Source: Clostridium mobile (GTDB lineage: Bacteria > Bacillota > Clostridia > Clostridiales > Clostridiaceae). From it: a DNA stretch of 64,000 nt. Position 1 is the first letter of the stretch. Every line of letters starts with the position of its first letter. The notes beneath the pieces were generated by a model, which saw only the letters and a list, made by a program, of their open reading frames with translations, was not told the DNA's origin and did not search any database. The position numbers and the translations under genes are program-made. Positions 1 through 9,119 of the stretch are shown one piece after another. The DNA lies in NCBI RefSeq assembly GCF_018918285.1, contig NZ_JAHLQF010000001.1:496001-560000 (forward strand), written 5' to 3'.

Positions 1-1206
1 TGTCTGAGAAGTAATCTGTAAAATTGCATCCGTTAAAAGTTTTATTTGTTCAATAGATTTAGAGTCTCTTATGGACTTTTCCATTTTATTATTGATGTTT
101 TCTTTTAATTCATGAGCTAGTTGCTGAGATTTCATTACCTCTTCCTTTAACTTACTAGCTTTATCTAATATATTAATGGAACTTATAGCTCCTTCTTCAG
201 CTTTTAATGCTATTTTCTCAATTGCCTTTTCAATTTCTTGAGATGTAGCACTCATCTCCTCAGCAGAAGCTCCTGTCTCTTCCATACTAGCGGATAGTTC
301 TTCCGCGGCTGCTGATGTGTTATGTACCTTATAATTAAGTGTATCCATGTTTAAACTTATGTTTTCAACTGATTTCCCTGTATACTCTGATTGTTCTAAT
401 ACATTTTTTATAATTTCTTTTATAGAAATATTCATTTTTTCTACAGCCTTAGTCACATCACCTATCTCGTCTTTTCTTCCTATTAGTTTTTCTGAGACAC
501 TTCCACTAAAATCTCCTGTAGATAATTTATTTAAGTAAACAATGGTATCCCTTAATGGTTTTACCAATGAATCTGATATAATTTTTGTTAAAAACATTCC
601 TATAATAAATATAACAATTAGAACTGTGGTAATAATCTTTACAGATGACTCATATTTATCTTGGCTAAAATTTTTAAAATCACTAGCTTCTCGAACATTA
701 TAATTTGATAAATCTACTAAAGCATTTTGATAAGTTTCAATTATTTCACTTAGGGAATTAAACTTTTTTATAGCTTCTTCAGATTTTCCCTCTAAAGCTA
801 ATGATATAACCTCTTCCCTTTTTGTCCTGTATTCACTTAAGTCTTTCTCCATATTCTCTACTATTTTATTTTCTTCTTCACTATCCATTCCTACTTCTTT
901 AAATCTCTCTATGTCCTTATCAAATCTTCCTACTCTTATTTTTAAGTCGTTCATTATCTTTTCTTGTTCAGAAGAATTTCCAGCTGATAGTATAAGCTTC
1001 ATTATATCTCCTTCTATGGCCCTAGCTTGAGCTCTAGAATCATTTATAATCTCTACACTAATTAGGTTTTTTTCATAAAGTTCTTCAAGGTAATTATTTG
1101 TATTTTTATTGAAATATAATCCTACTACTCCCATAATGCATAAAAAAATAAGCATATTTATAGCTAGAAGTCGTAGTTTATTTCTAACTTTTAAATTATT
1201 AATCAT
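1..1206 (-). CDS. Methyl-accepting chemotaxis protein, 3' end cut by window
   Basis: Transmembrane chemoreceptor that would signal to CheA/CheW. The frame stays open for 402 codons from an ATG at 1206, behind a GGGGGG-type ribosome site at 1211-1218, to the window edge. In order it shows a first membrane helix (residues about 9-30), a four-helix-bundle-like periplasmic region rich in Glu and Lys, a second membrane helix near residues 190-207, a HAMP segment (PLRDTIVYLNKLSTGDF) and the start of the coiled-coil signalling domain. The window cuts just before the expected conserved hairpin tip; the last visible residues are AILQITSQT. The ligand cannot be told from sequence. Next to the divergent symporter gene, but no link is shown. 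Confidence 0.93.
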   Translation of the reverse strand, partial: MINNLKVRNKLRLLAINMLIFLCIMGVVGLYFNKNTNNYLEELYEKNLISVEIINDSRAQARAIEGDIMKLILSAGNSSEQEKIMNDLKIRVGRFDKDIERFKEVGMDSEEENKIVENMEKDLSEYRTKREEVISLALEGKSEEAIKKFNSLSEIIETYQNALVDLSNYNVREASDFKNFSQDKYESSVKIITTVLIVIFIIGMFLTKIISDSLVKPLRDTIVYLNKLSTGDFSGSVSEKLIGRKDEIGDVTKAVEKMNISIKEIIKNVLEQSEYTGKSVENISLNMDTLNYKVHNTSAAAEELSASMEETGASAEEMSATSQEIEKAIEKIALKAEEGAISSINILDKASKLKEEVMKSQQLAHELKENINNKMEKSIRDSKSIEQIKLLTDAILQITSQT

Positions 1207-1412
1207 ATAGATCCCCCCTTCGCGTTATAAAGTTATCTTTATATAATCCTTATATTTCATATTTTTATTAAGTATATTTTTAATCGATTCTACAAATATT
1301 TTCATAATGGAACAAAAAAATGGTTTATTTTGCTATTACATAAAAATATATATTATTTAACATGAATTGTCAATGAGGATATACTTAATATAAAAAATTT
1401 TAGAATACTCTA

Positions 1413-1440
1413 TTGATTTTTTTTGATAGCATGATATACT
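1413..1440 (+). promoter_or_regulatory. Sigma-A-type promoter for the symporter gene
   Basis: TTGATT (1413-1418), a 16-base spacer and TATACT (1435-1440), about 90 bases ahead of the ATG at 1533. It lies in the 326-base AT-rich gap 1207-1532 between divergent genes, where I see nothing else of note. Confidence 0.5.
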
Positions 1441-1532
1441 TATAAAATAACACATACTAAACATATAGGTATTATATATTTAAACTTTTATCGAACAATT
1501 TTTAAGATTTTTTGAGAAAGAAAGGTGATTAT

Positions 1533-2837
1533 ATGAATTATATATTCTTTATAACCCTATTGTTATTTTTGTATTTTTTAAAGAAGAAAAAGGTTAGCTT
1601 TGGCAATAGAGTTCTCATCGCCATGGTTCTAGGAACTATAGCTGGAGTAATTTTTAAAGGCAACGTACAGTCTATTGAGATTTTAGGAAAAGCATATGTG
1701 AATTTAATTAAAATGTTAGTTATACCTCTTGTTGTATCTACTGTAATATCTAGTGTTACCTCTTTAGAAGATCCTAATAGGCTTAAAAAGGTAGGCACAA
1801 AAACCATATCCTGGTTATTAATTACTACAGCGGCGGCATGTGTAGTTGGAATAATAGTATCTCTAATAATAAATCCAGCTGCTGGAATGAGCTTTGTAAA
1901 AGACCCTAGTTTTGAAGCTAGAGAAATTCCTGGCATAGCTAGTGTAATTCTTGATATGGTTCCATCTAATCCTGTTGCAGAAATGGCTAATGGTAAAATA
2001 ATACCAGTTATCATATTCTCACTACTGGTTGGAGTAGCTATAACTATTGAAGGAGCAAAGAATGCTTCTGTAGTAAAACCAGTAAAAGATTTCTTTAACG
2101 GTTTTTCACAGATTATGTTTAGAATCACAAAAATAGTTCTTAAGCTTACTCCTTATGGAGTCCTAGGACTTATGGCTTCTGTTTCTTCTAAATATGGATT
2201 AAGCACTATTTTATCCCTTGGCAAATTGGTTATTGCAGTTTATTTAGCTTGTATTTTACAAGTAGTATTAGTTCATGGAGGACTTTTAGCCTTTGTAGCT
2301 AAGGTAAATCCCATTAAATTTTTCAAAAAAATATATCCTGCTCAAGTTGTAGCTTTTACTACAAGAAGTAGTTATGGCACATTACCAGTGACCATAAAAT
2401 GCTTGACTGATAGAGTGAAAGTTTCTGATAAGATTGCAAGCTTTGTTGCTCCTATGGGTGCTACTATGGGTATGAACGGTTGTGGCGGCATATATCCAGT
2501 TATTGTAGCTATGTTTGTGGCAGAAATGTTTAATATTCCAATGAATTTTTATAGCTATATAGTATTAGTTTTAGTGACTACAATCGCTTCCATTGGTACC
2601 GCAGGGGTACCTGGAACAGCATCAATTATGGCTACAGTAGTTCTAGCAAGTATGGGACTTCCTATTGAAGGGATTGCAATGGTTATTGGTATAGACACAA
2701 TTTTAGATATGGCTAGAACTGCAACTAATGTTACCGGTTCTTCTGTAGTAGCATTATTAGTCGCCACTTCAGAGAGCGAGTTTAACAGAGAAGAGTTTAA
2801 TCTTGATGAAGATGATAAATTAGAACTAAGTGCATAA
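1533..2837 (+). CDS. Dicarboxylate/amino acid:cation symporter (SLC1 fold), possibly cystine type
   Basis: Sodium- or proton-driven uptake carrier of the SLC1/DAACS fold, 434 residues, with about eight membrane helices and two re-entrant loops. The HP1 signature reads RSSYGTLPVT, as in glutamate carriers. The TM7 NMDGT motif, however, is replaced by MNGCGG, followed by IYPV, and TM8 carries DMARTATNVTGS. From memory, a QNGCAG-type motif there marks TcyP cystine symporters, so cystine or another neutral substrate is likelier than glutamate (inference). The start at 1533 is chosen over an upstream in-frame TTG at 1512 because AAAGGTGA sits 4-5 bases before it. A bidirectional hairpin follows. 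Confidence 0.88.
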   Translation: MNYIFFITLLLFLYFLKKKKVSFGNRVLIAMVLGTIAGVIFKGNVQSIEILGKAYVNLIKMLVIPLVVSTVISSVTSLEDPNRLKKVGTKTISWLLITTAAACVVGIIVSLIINPAAGMSFVKDPSFEAREIPGIASVILDMVPSNPVAEMANGKIIPVIIFSLLVGVAITIEGAKNASVVKPVKDFFNGFSQIMFRITKIVLKLTPYGVLGLMASVSSKYGLSTILSLGKLVIAVYLACILQVVLVHGGLLAFVAKVNPIKFFKKIYPAQVVAFTTRSSYGTLPVTIKCLTDRVKVSDKIASFVAPMGATMGMNGCGGIYPVIVAMFVAEMFNIPMNFYSYIVLVLVTTIASIGTAGVPGTASIMATVVLASMGLPIEGIAMVIGIDTILDMARTATNVTGSSVVALLVATSESEFNREEFNLDEDDKLELSA

Positions 2838-2863
2838 AATTAATATATATAATTAATATAAAT

Positions 2864-2909
2864 AAAAAAGTATGTGATGCTTACTTTTAGCATTACATAC
2901 TTTTTTATT
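2864..2909. terminator. Bidirectional Rho-independent terminator
   Basis: AAGTATGTGATGC pairs with GCATTACATACTT (one G-U) around a nine-base loop, with an A-run on the left and a T-run on the right. It serves the convergent symporter (+) and MATE (-) genes. Confidence 0.85.
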
Positions 2910-2991
2910 GCTTATAAAAATATTATTTAATAATACCTTGTGCTATAGTTTTATATTTTAATAATGATATTTTTATTTGCCATTTATAAAT

Positions 2992-4362
2992 TTAATTTAT
3001 GCCACTTGCTATAACCTTTGCTTGCCAACTATTTTTTCTATAAATAGCAAATCCGTATAAACATACTATTAAATTACTAAAGCTCATAGAAAACCATATG
3101 CCTGAAGGTCCTATTGTGGTAAAATATTTAAACATTAGTATCATAGGCAATCTAACAAACCAAAGACGTCCAATCTCCATGGCCATAGAGTATTTAGTGT
3201 GACCTGAACCTTGGAAAATCCCCTGAAGCACACTAAATATTCCCATAAGAGGCATTGAAAAAGAAATATATTGAAGATAAGTAATACCTTGTGATATAAC
3301 TTCTTGACTATCTCTAGATTGTATAAAAAAATTAATTATCTCTTTATCTTTCCAAATCAAAAACACACATCCAACTATTGAAAATGAAACAGTAAGCTTT
3401 AGGGATTTTATAAAAGCTTCCTTTACTCTGTCTATTTGGTTACAGCCTAAGTTTTGGCCAACAATGGAAGTTAATGCTGATCCGACTCCCATAGCTGGTT
3501 GCATTATAAGGGATGTGATCCTATTAACCATTCCAAAAGCAGCAATTGTTGCATTTCCATAAGATACTATAAAGCTATTTAAAACTATAAATCCTAAAGC
3601 TGACCCAGATTGTCCAATTGAAGAGGGCAATGCTACATCTACTATACTTTTTATTATATCTTTATTAAACTTAAAATTTTTAAAATTTGGCTTAATTCTA
3701 GTAGAAGAATTCATCAGTACATATAACCCGGCAATAGCAAGTATAGCTTTGGATAGTAATGTGGCTATAGCAGCTCCTGCTATTCCCATATTAAATGTAA
3801 ATATAAAAATAGGATCTAGTACAACATTAATTACGGCACTTATAGCGCTTAATATAGTTGGGGTTACTGTATTCCCTTGGGCATTCATAATTGAGTTAAA
3901 GTTAAAAAACAGAAAAGTAAACGGCATATCTAAGAAAGTAATTTTTAAATATATATTACTATACTCCCCTAATGCACCTGTTCCTCCCATCAATTTAATA
4001 ACAAAAGGACTGACAATATACCCTATTATTGCAAAGCAGATAGAACATATTAGAGACATCACTATAAGCTGGCTTGCATATTTATTCGCTTCTTTATATT
4101 TTGATGCACCGATCAATTGAGATAATAGCGACGTACCAGCGATAGAAAGCCCTATCCCTAGAGATATAAATAAAAAGTTTACTGGCCATACAAAAGAAAT
4201 AGCCCCAAATTGAACAGAGCCTAATTTGCTAACCCAAACTCCATCTGCTAGATTATAAAGTGTTTGAATTAAATTGTTAATCATAATTGGCAAAGATAAT
4301 GTAATAATTAATTTGTACATATCTCCATTAAGCATTAGATTCTTTCTTTCCTTAACTTCCAT
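2992..4362 (-). CDS. MATE family efflux transporter
   Basis: Cation-coupled multidrug/toxin exporter in the plasma membrane, about 456 residues with twelve predicted helices in two related halves. Typical MATE features are visible: SLPIMINNLIQTLYNLADGVWV near the N-terminus (split here as SLPIMINNLI and QTLYNLADGVWV) and GVGSALTSIVGQNLG in the second half. A GTG at 4371 is also in frame, but the ATG at 4362 follows GGTGGAG and gives the usual family length. It is single-gene; the substrate is unknown. Its 3' end shares the hairpin at 2864-2909 with the convergent symporter. Confidence 0.9.
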   Translation of the reverse strand: MEVKERKNLMLNGDMYKLIITLSLPIMINNLIQTLYNLADGVWVSKLGSVQFGAISFVWPVNFLFISLGIGLSIAGTSLLSQLIGASKYKEANKYASQLIVMSLICSICFAIIGYIVSPFVIKLMGGTGALGEYSNIYLKITFLDMPFTFLFFNFNSIMNAQGNTVTPTILSAISAVINVVLDPIFIFTFNMGIAGAAIATLLSKAILAIAGLYVLMNSSTRIKPNFKNFKFNKDIIKSIVDVALPSSIGQSGSALGFIVLNSFIVSYGNATIAAFGMVNRITSLIMQPAMGVGSALTSIVGQNLGCNQIDRVKEAFIKSLKLTVSFSIVGCVFLIWKDKEIINFFIQSRDSQEVISQGITYLQYISFSMPLMGIFSVLQGIFQGSGHTKYSMAMEIGRLWFVRLPMILMFKYFTTIGPSGIWFSMSFSNLIVCLYGFAIYRKNSWQAKVIASGIN

Positions 4363-4525
4363 CGGCTCCACCCTGTCATAATAAATTTTAATTTCATAGC
4401 ATATTTCATTATATCATTAAATAATTAGCCCCTTTATATTCTACAATTTTATTATAAAATTATATTTTCAATATTAAACTTTATTAAACTTTATTCCAAT
4501 TGTAATTAGCATATGTAAAAGTTGA

Positions 4526-6067
4526 TTATTTTATATTATTTGTCCTTATAAGTTGTAAAGCATCCTTAGCTGTTATTTCAGATAAGATCTCTAGTTTATC
4601 GATATATTTTAATATCCCTTCACTTATTTGTATTCTTGTAGATGAATTTTTTATTTTTTCTATTAGCTCTTTTACCTTAGAAGTTTCGATTTTATAATCA
4701 AAAATTGATAACACCTTTAAACTAAATAAACTTAAGAAAATATCTTCCCCATTTTTCCACTCTTCATAGGTATTTACGTTTGCAAGAATAATCTTTACTG
4801 TATTATCTATTATATTGTTGATATTTTTCATATTACCATCGTAAATAAAACTGATATTGTCAACTTTTACAAAGCATGCTGCTAACTCTTTCATTATTGA
4901 GTTTACTATCTCTTCCCCTTCTTCTTTCTCAAAAAATAAATATATTTTCTTAAAACTTTTATTGTTATAGAATACATTTTTAAAGTATTTTATGAAACTT
5001 TCAAAATCCTCTGCATTGTTCCCAAGCTCTATCTCAAAGAGTATTTTAAAAAATAAATTCCATTGAAAATCTTTATTTAATGAAGATAAAATTTTTCCAC
5101 CCACTATTTCTGAAAACTGGTCATCAAATATTACTTCTCTTTCTAATTGTATTTTGTTGTGGAAGCTAATCTGGTCCTTATCTATATCGTTTAATCTAGA
5201 AAATGTATTTATTAATGTATTATTGTACTCTTGTATATTTTCTGCATTGTTTGTTCTAAAAATATATTGCATTATTGCATCGCAGGAGTTTTTAAAATCA
5301 ACTACAAAACCAATACTCTCTCTCATCCTAGCTGAAAAAATATCATAAATTATTTTTGATAATACACCCTCCAGATTCTTTTTTCTAGTTTCTGAATCTG
5401 TGGAGCTAATTTTATTAAATTGATCGTAGATGATGAGAAGTTGATTATCAATCATAGATAAATTTTTCTTAACAGACCACATCATCTCCTTTAAAAATTT
5501 ATCTCGTAATATATAATTGTTGTTTTTGTATATTACTTTATGTTCAATTTCTCCCCAAAATATATTTACAAGAGATTTTATTTGCAGCTCAAAATTTATA
5601 CATTTATCTCTTAAAATAAAAACTCCATCGACTCTATAAATTTCAAAACCATTTCGTTGTTCTTGAGGTTGTTTGCCATTTAAATCTAACTTTATATTCT
5701 TATTTTTATCATTGTAAAAATATCCATCTTCAGATTTTACATTAAAATATTCCTTTAAAACTTTATATATATTATTTTCATCCTCAACAAATCTGCATTC
5801 AATTCTAACTCCTATTAAATCTGAAAGATTTAACAATAATTCTTCTGCTGAAGAGTATTTTTTATAGTATTGGTTTCTGATAATCTTTTCTCTTAAGCTT
5901 GAAGAGGACTTTACCCTTGTAGTTATATTTAAGAATCCTTCATTATTCTCTTCTAATATTTTTTCAAAATATAGCTCAATTTCTTTAGATCCAATTTCCA
6001 ATTCATCATATAATTTATCAAAATTTCTTATAACTTCATTTATATAGTTAAACATTTCTAATTCCAT
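4526..6067 (-). CDS. RelA/SpoT-domain (p)ppGpp synthetase-like protein with long C-terminal region
   Basis: 513 residues. The N-terminal ~220 residues carry a synthetase fold: TRVKSSSSLREKIIR (pyrophosphate-donor binding), LSDLIGVRIECRF (catalytic Asp region) and FELQIKSLVNIFWGEIEHK (substrate loop and basic exit). There is no N-terminal HD hydrolase and no TGS/ACT tail, so it is neither full Rel nor a minimal ~210-residue alarmone synthetase. The last ~290 residues are helical, charged and unrecognised. The start at 6067 follows AAGGAGTG at 6073-6080; an upstream in-frame ATG at 6139 lacks such a site. Monocistronic; 154 bases separate its end from the upstream start of the MATE gene. Confidence 0.8.
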   Translation of the reverse strand: MELEMFNYINEVIRNFDKLYDELEIGSKEIELYFEKILEENNEGFLNITTRVKSSSSLREKIIRNQYYKKYSSAEELLLNLSDLIGVRIECRFVEDENNIYKVLKEYFNVKSEDGYFYNDKNKNIKLDLNGKQPQEQRNGFEIYRVDGVFILRDKCINFELQIKSLVNIFWGEIEHKVIYKNNNYILRDKFLKEMMWSVKKNLSMIDNQLLIIYDQFNKISSTDSETRKKNLEGVLSKIIYDIFSARMRESIGFVVDFKNSCDAIMQYIFRTNNAENIQEYNNTLINTFSRLNDIDKDQISFHNKIQLEREVIFDDQFSEIVGGKILSSLNKDFQWNLFFKILFEIELGNNAEDFESFIKYFKNVFYNNKSFKKIYLFFEKEEGEEIVNSIMKELAACFVKVDNISFIYDGNMKNINNIIDNTVKIILANVNTYEEWKNGEDIFLSLFSLKVLSIFDYKIETSKVKELIEKIKNSSTRIQISEGILKYIDKLEILSEITAKDALQLIRTNNIK

Positions 6068-6253
6068 AAAAACACTCCTTAAAAACTTATATACCTTGAT
6101 TATACTATAAAATGCTAATTTCAGCCTTTTTTTATTCATATTATTTTTAAATTCTATTTACTATAAATATATTTAAAAGTAAAAAAATTGAATAAAGATT
6201 TTATTGACTATATAAATGAAATCCATAGTAAATTTATAAATTAAATAGCACAC

Positions 6254-6296
6254 TAAAAAACTGCAGCTAAATTGTATAAAACGAACTTAGCTGCAA
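6254..6296 (-). terminator. Terminator downstream of RNase J gene
   Basis: GCAGCTAAGTT pairs with AATTTAGCTGC on the minus strand, followed by AGTTTTTT. It lies 70 bases past the RNase J stop. Confidence 0.8.
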
Positions 6297-6365
6297 TCTC
6301 TATTTAAAAACTAAAACTTTATTTACTAGTTTACATTAGAATCCTTATATGTGCAATTATAGGCT

Positions 6366-8072
6366 TTAGATCTCCATAATTATTGGAAGAATAATAGGTC
6401 TTCTTCTAGTCTTACTATATAAAAAAGCACTTAAAGTATCTTTAATATTAGATTTTATGACAAACCATTCAGTGATTTTATTTTCCATACAGTTATCCAA
6501 CTCTTGCATTACTACTTTTTTTGCTTCATTTATCAACTCTTCCGATTCTTTTACATAAATAAAACCTCTAGTAATTATGTCCGGTCCTGCAATAATAGAA
6601 AAAGACTCCTTTTCTATAGTTACTACTACCGTTAAAATTCCATCCTGTGCTAAATATCTTCTATCTCTTAATACTATATTACCTACATCCCCTACTCCTA
6701 AACCATCTACCATAATAGCACCTGATCGTACTTTACCTGAAGCTCTTGCGCTTTTTCTAGTTAGTTCTAGTATTTGTCCAGTTTCTAATATAAAAATATT
6801 AGAAGGATTCATACCTAATTTTTCAGCTATAATAGCGTGCTGTCTTAGATGTCTATACTCTCCGTGAACTGGCATAAAAAACTTAGGTTTAACTAAAGTA
6901 TGTATTAATTTAAGTTCTTCTTGACAAGCATGACCAGATGCATGAATCTCCTCTAGAGTATGGTATACTACATCAGCACCTTTTTTAAATAAATCATCTA
7001 TTAATCTTGATACAAATTTTTCATTTCCTGGAATTGGAGATGCAGAAATAATTACTAAATCACCATGTTTAATTCCTATCTTTTTATGGGTTCCAGATGA
7101 AATCCTAGCTAATGCCGACATTGGTTCTCCCTGGCTTCCTGTTGTTATTATTGTTACTCTTTCATCAGGATATTTATCAATCTCATCTACACTAATTATT
7201 TGATCTTTTGGCAAATCCATATATCCCAGTTCCATAGCAACGCTAGATATATTCTCCATACTCCTTCCACTAAAGGCAACTTTTCTTCCAAACATTAAAG
7301 AAGAATTGATAATTTGCTGTATTCTATGAATATTAGAAGCAAAAGAAGCAACTATAACTCTACCTTTTGCCTTGCTAAAAACATTATTCAAATTTTCTCC
7401 AATAATTTTCTCAGAAATAGTATATCCTTTGCGCTCTGCATTAGTACTGTCCGCCATAAGAAGAAGCACTCTTTCTTTTCCTAGTTTAGCAAAACGTTCA
7501 AGGTCTATAACATTACCGTCAATAGGAGTATAATCTATTTTAAAATCTCCAGTGTGAACTATAATTCCTTGTGGTGTATATATGGCAAGAGCACACGAGT
7601 CTGCAATACTATGACTAGTTCTTATAAACTCAACTTTAAAGTTTTTAGTATTAATTTTTTCTCCATGTTTAACTACAAAAAGAGTACAATCAGAAAGTAT
7701 ATTATGTTCTTTTAATTTATTTTCTAGTAATCCTAAAGTTAATTTCGTTCCATATACTGGTACATTTAACTGTTTTAATACATATGGTAACGCACCAATA
7801 TGATCTTCATGTCCATGAGTTAGTACAAATCCTTTTACCTTCTCACTATTATCTATTAAGTATGATATATCGGGTATTACTAAATCAACACCATACATCT
7901 CCATTTCAGGGAAAGCTATACCGCAGTCTATAACAATTATTTCATCATCGTATTCTATAGCTGTAATATTTTTTCCTACTTCCCCTAATCCACCTAATGG
8001 TATAATTTTTAACTTATTTAGATTTTTATTTGAATTTTTATTTGAACTTTTGTTTGAATTCTTATTTATCAT
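6366..8072 (-). CDS. rnj: Ribonuclease J
   Basis: Metallo-beta-lactamase/beta-CASP RNase with 5'-3' exo- and endonuclease activity in mRNA decay and rRNA maturation. 568 residues, close to the ~555 typical of RNase J1. The zinc motif HGHEDHIGALPY is at residues 86-97, with GDFKIDYTP and the C-terminal PVHGEYRHLRQHA all in place. The protein begins with an unusual Asn/Lys/Ser-rich tract (residues 2-20, SNKNSNKN-like repeats) before the conserved KIIPLGGLGEVGKN. The ribosome site AAAGGG precedes the ATG. It has its own terminator and appears monocistronic. Confidence 0.96.
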   Translation of the reverse strand: MINKNSNKSSNKNSNKNLNKLKIIPLGGLGEVGKNITAIEYDDEIIVIDCGIAFPEMEMYGVDLVIPDISYLIDNSEKVKGFVLTHGHEDHIGALPYVLKQLNVPVYGTKLTLGLLENKLKEHNILSDCTLFVVKHGEKINTKNFKVEFIRTSHSIADSCALAIYTPQGIIVHTGDFKIDYTPIDGNVIDLERFAKLGKERVLLLMADSTNAERKGYTISEKIIGENLNNVFSKAKGRVIVASFASNIHRIQQIINSSLMFGRKVAFSGRSMENISSVAMELGYMDLPKDQIISVDEIDKYPDERVTIITTGSQGEPMSALARISSGTHKKIGIKHGDLVIISASPIPGNEKFVSRLIDDLFKKGADVVYHTLEEIHASGHACQEELKLIHTLVKPKFFMPVHGEYRHLRQHAIIAEKLGMNPSNIFILETGQILELTRKSARASGKVRSGAIMVDGLGVGDVGNIVLRDRRYLAQDGILTVVVTIEKESFSIIAGPDIITRGFIYVKESEELINEAKKVVMQELDNCMENKITEWFVIKSNIKDTLSAFLYSKTRRRPIILPIIMEI

Positions 8073-8138
8073 TTTATTCCCTTTCTATTTTTAAATTTTT
8101 TATAACTATAACCTTTTATAACTATAACCTTATTAACA

Positions 8139-8225
8139 ATCAAGTAAACTTTTATCTCATAGCTAACTAGTCCTAATACACCCATCCCCTTTTAGGTAAA
8201 ATTATGAAACTAAGATTCACTTGAT
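8139..8225. repeat. Small inverted-repeat element (family B), edge ends the HTH gene
   Basis: Imperfect 22-base inverted arms, 8139-8160 and 8204-8225, both beginning ATCAAGT when read inward, enclose 43 bases. The right arm runs through the last codons and TAG of the HTH gene. The interior (8148-8184) resembles 18712-18750 at roughly 29 of 36 positions. It is MITE-like in shape, but I see no clear target duplication. Confidence 0.5.
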
Positions 8226-8422
8226 ATTTTTTCACTGCGTTTCAATGTTTCTATAAATTCCGTAAGATCGCTTTTCTTTATTCTCCAATGTCGTCCAATT
8301 TTGAAAGCAGGTATTTTTCCTTCTTGAACTAATTTGTAAGTAGTGACTTCACTAATCTTTAAATACTCTGCTACTTCAGTAATTGTCATAATTTCATCTG
8401 TCTTGTGACTTTCATCTATCAT
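8210..8422 (-). CDS. Small helix-turn-helix (excisionase/MerR-like) DNA-binding protein
   Basis: 70 residues carrying a single HTH_17-type motif: MTITEVAEYLKISEVTTYKL followed by GKIPAFKIGRHWRIKKSDL, the standard winged-helix form of excisionase-family proteins. No integrase or phage gene is nearby, so it is probably a small chromosomal regulator rather than a true excisionase. The ribosome site AAGGAG precedes the ATG. Its last residues, ISSES and the stop, are encoded by the edge of the inverted-repeat element at 8139-8225. The same ending type (ISSDS) is seen in the beta-lactamase-like gene ending at 28080. Confidence 0.8.
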   Translation of the reverse strand: MIDESHKTDEIMTITEVAEYLKISEVTTYKLVQEGKIPAFKIGRHWRIKKSDLTEFIETLKRSEKISSES

Positions 8423-8789
8423 TTTTTTCTCCTTTTCTAAAATTAAACCCCTAATTAATAAGCTACTTATTAATTATATATAACCTATTATAATCTATTA
8501 GCTTACATTATGCACTATATCACTCAATTATATTCAGTTTTATTTAATATAATTATTTTATAAATAATTATAATCGATTATATTATACTACGTTGTATTT
8601 AAAATAGGTATTCTTATGCTACATCAATTATATTAAATGCAAGTTATCCTTATAATCATTTTACTAATATTCTGCTTCCTATCGTAAAACAGAATATATC
8701 TTTTATAAAGAAGTAATCAATAAAAAAATATTATGTTATTTCATAGTTAATAATGGTAATAAGTATAGTTTATTGAAAGGAGTCGCATT
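8423..8789. other. AT-rich divergent intergenic region
   Basis: A 367-base gap between the HTH gene (-) and the decayed gene (+). It is dominated by A/T runs with several TATAAT-like hexamers (for example near 8490 and 8590), but no -35/-10 pair stands out. I see no ORF, riboswitch or repeat. Confidence 0.5.
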
Positions 8790-9020
8790 ATGGAAAAGTT
8801 AGCTGTAAAAAACAATTTAGAAGATGAAGTAAAGACTCTAATAAAAGCTGGTAAAGAACTCAAGGCGAAGCTCATATAGGTATGTACGAAATAGAAGAGT
8901 CTGAAGAGAGCATATTTAAATTTAATAGAAATATATGATATGTCTGCATGTTTCGATAAATATATTTATTATTGCGATAAACTTATTAAATCAGATAAAA
9001 TACTATTGAAATATAATTAA
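8790..9020 (+). pseudogene. Decayed small gene (two apparent compensating frame breaks)
   Basis: A good ribosome site (GAAAGGAG at 8775-8782) and an ATG at 8790 open a frame MEKLAVKNNLEDEVKTLIK that stops at 8877-8879. Coding-like sequence continues in the +2 frame (GMYEIEESEESIFKFN). It returns to the first frame as IEIYDMSACFDKYIYYCDK and stops at 9018-9020, 77 codons in total. This looks like a helical ~77-residue protein broken by two opposite indels or by stop mutations. I do not recognise the family. An alternative is a genuine 29-residue peptide. Confidence 0.4.
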
Positions 9021-9119
9021 CTATATCAATTATTGATATGGTGTTTTATTTTTATTTGATATTCAATGAATCACTACTGAGCTAAAATCCTCATCTGAGC
9101 TAAATTCTACCTATAAGAT

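Noticed and set aside
1538-2128. 196-residue minus-strand ORF within the symporter gene
   Set aside because: Antisense shadow of conserved SLC1 coding sequence.
8210-8422. Prophage or integrative-element excisionase
   Set aside because: No integrase, attachment site or phage gene is nearby; the HTH_17 fold is common in small chromosomal regulators.
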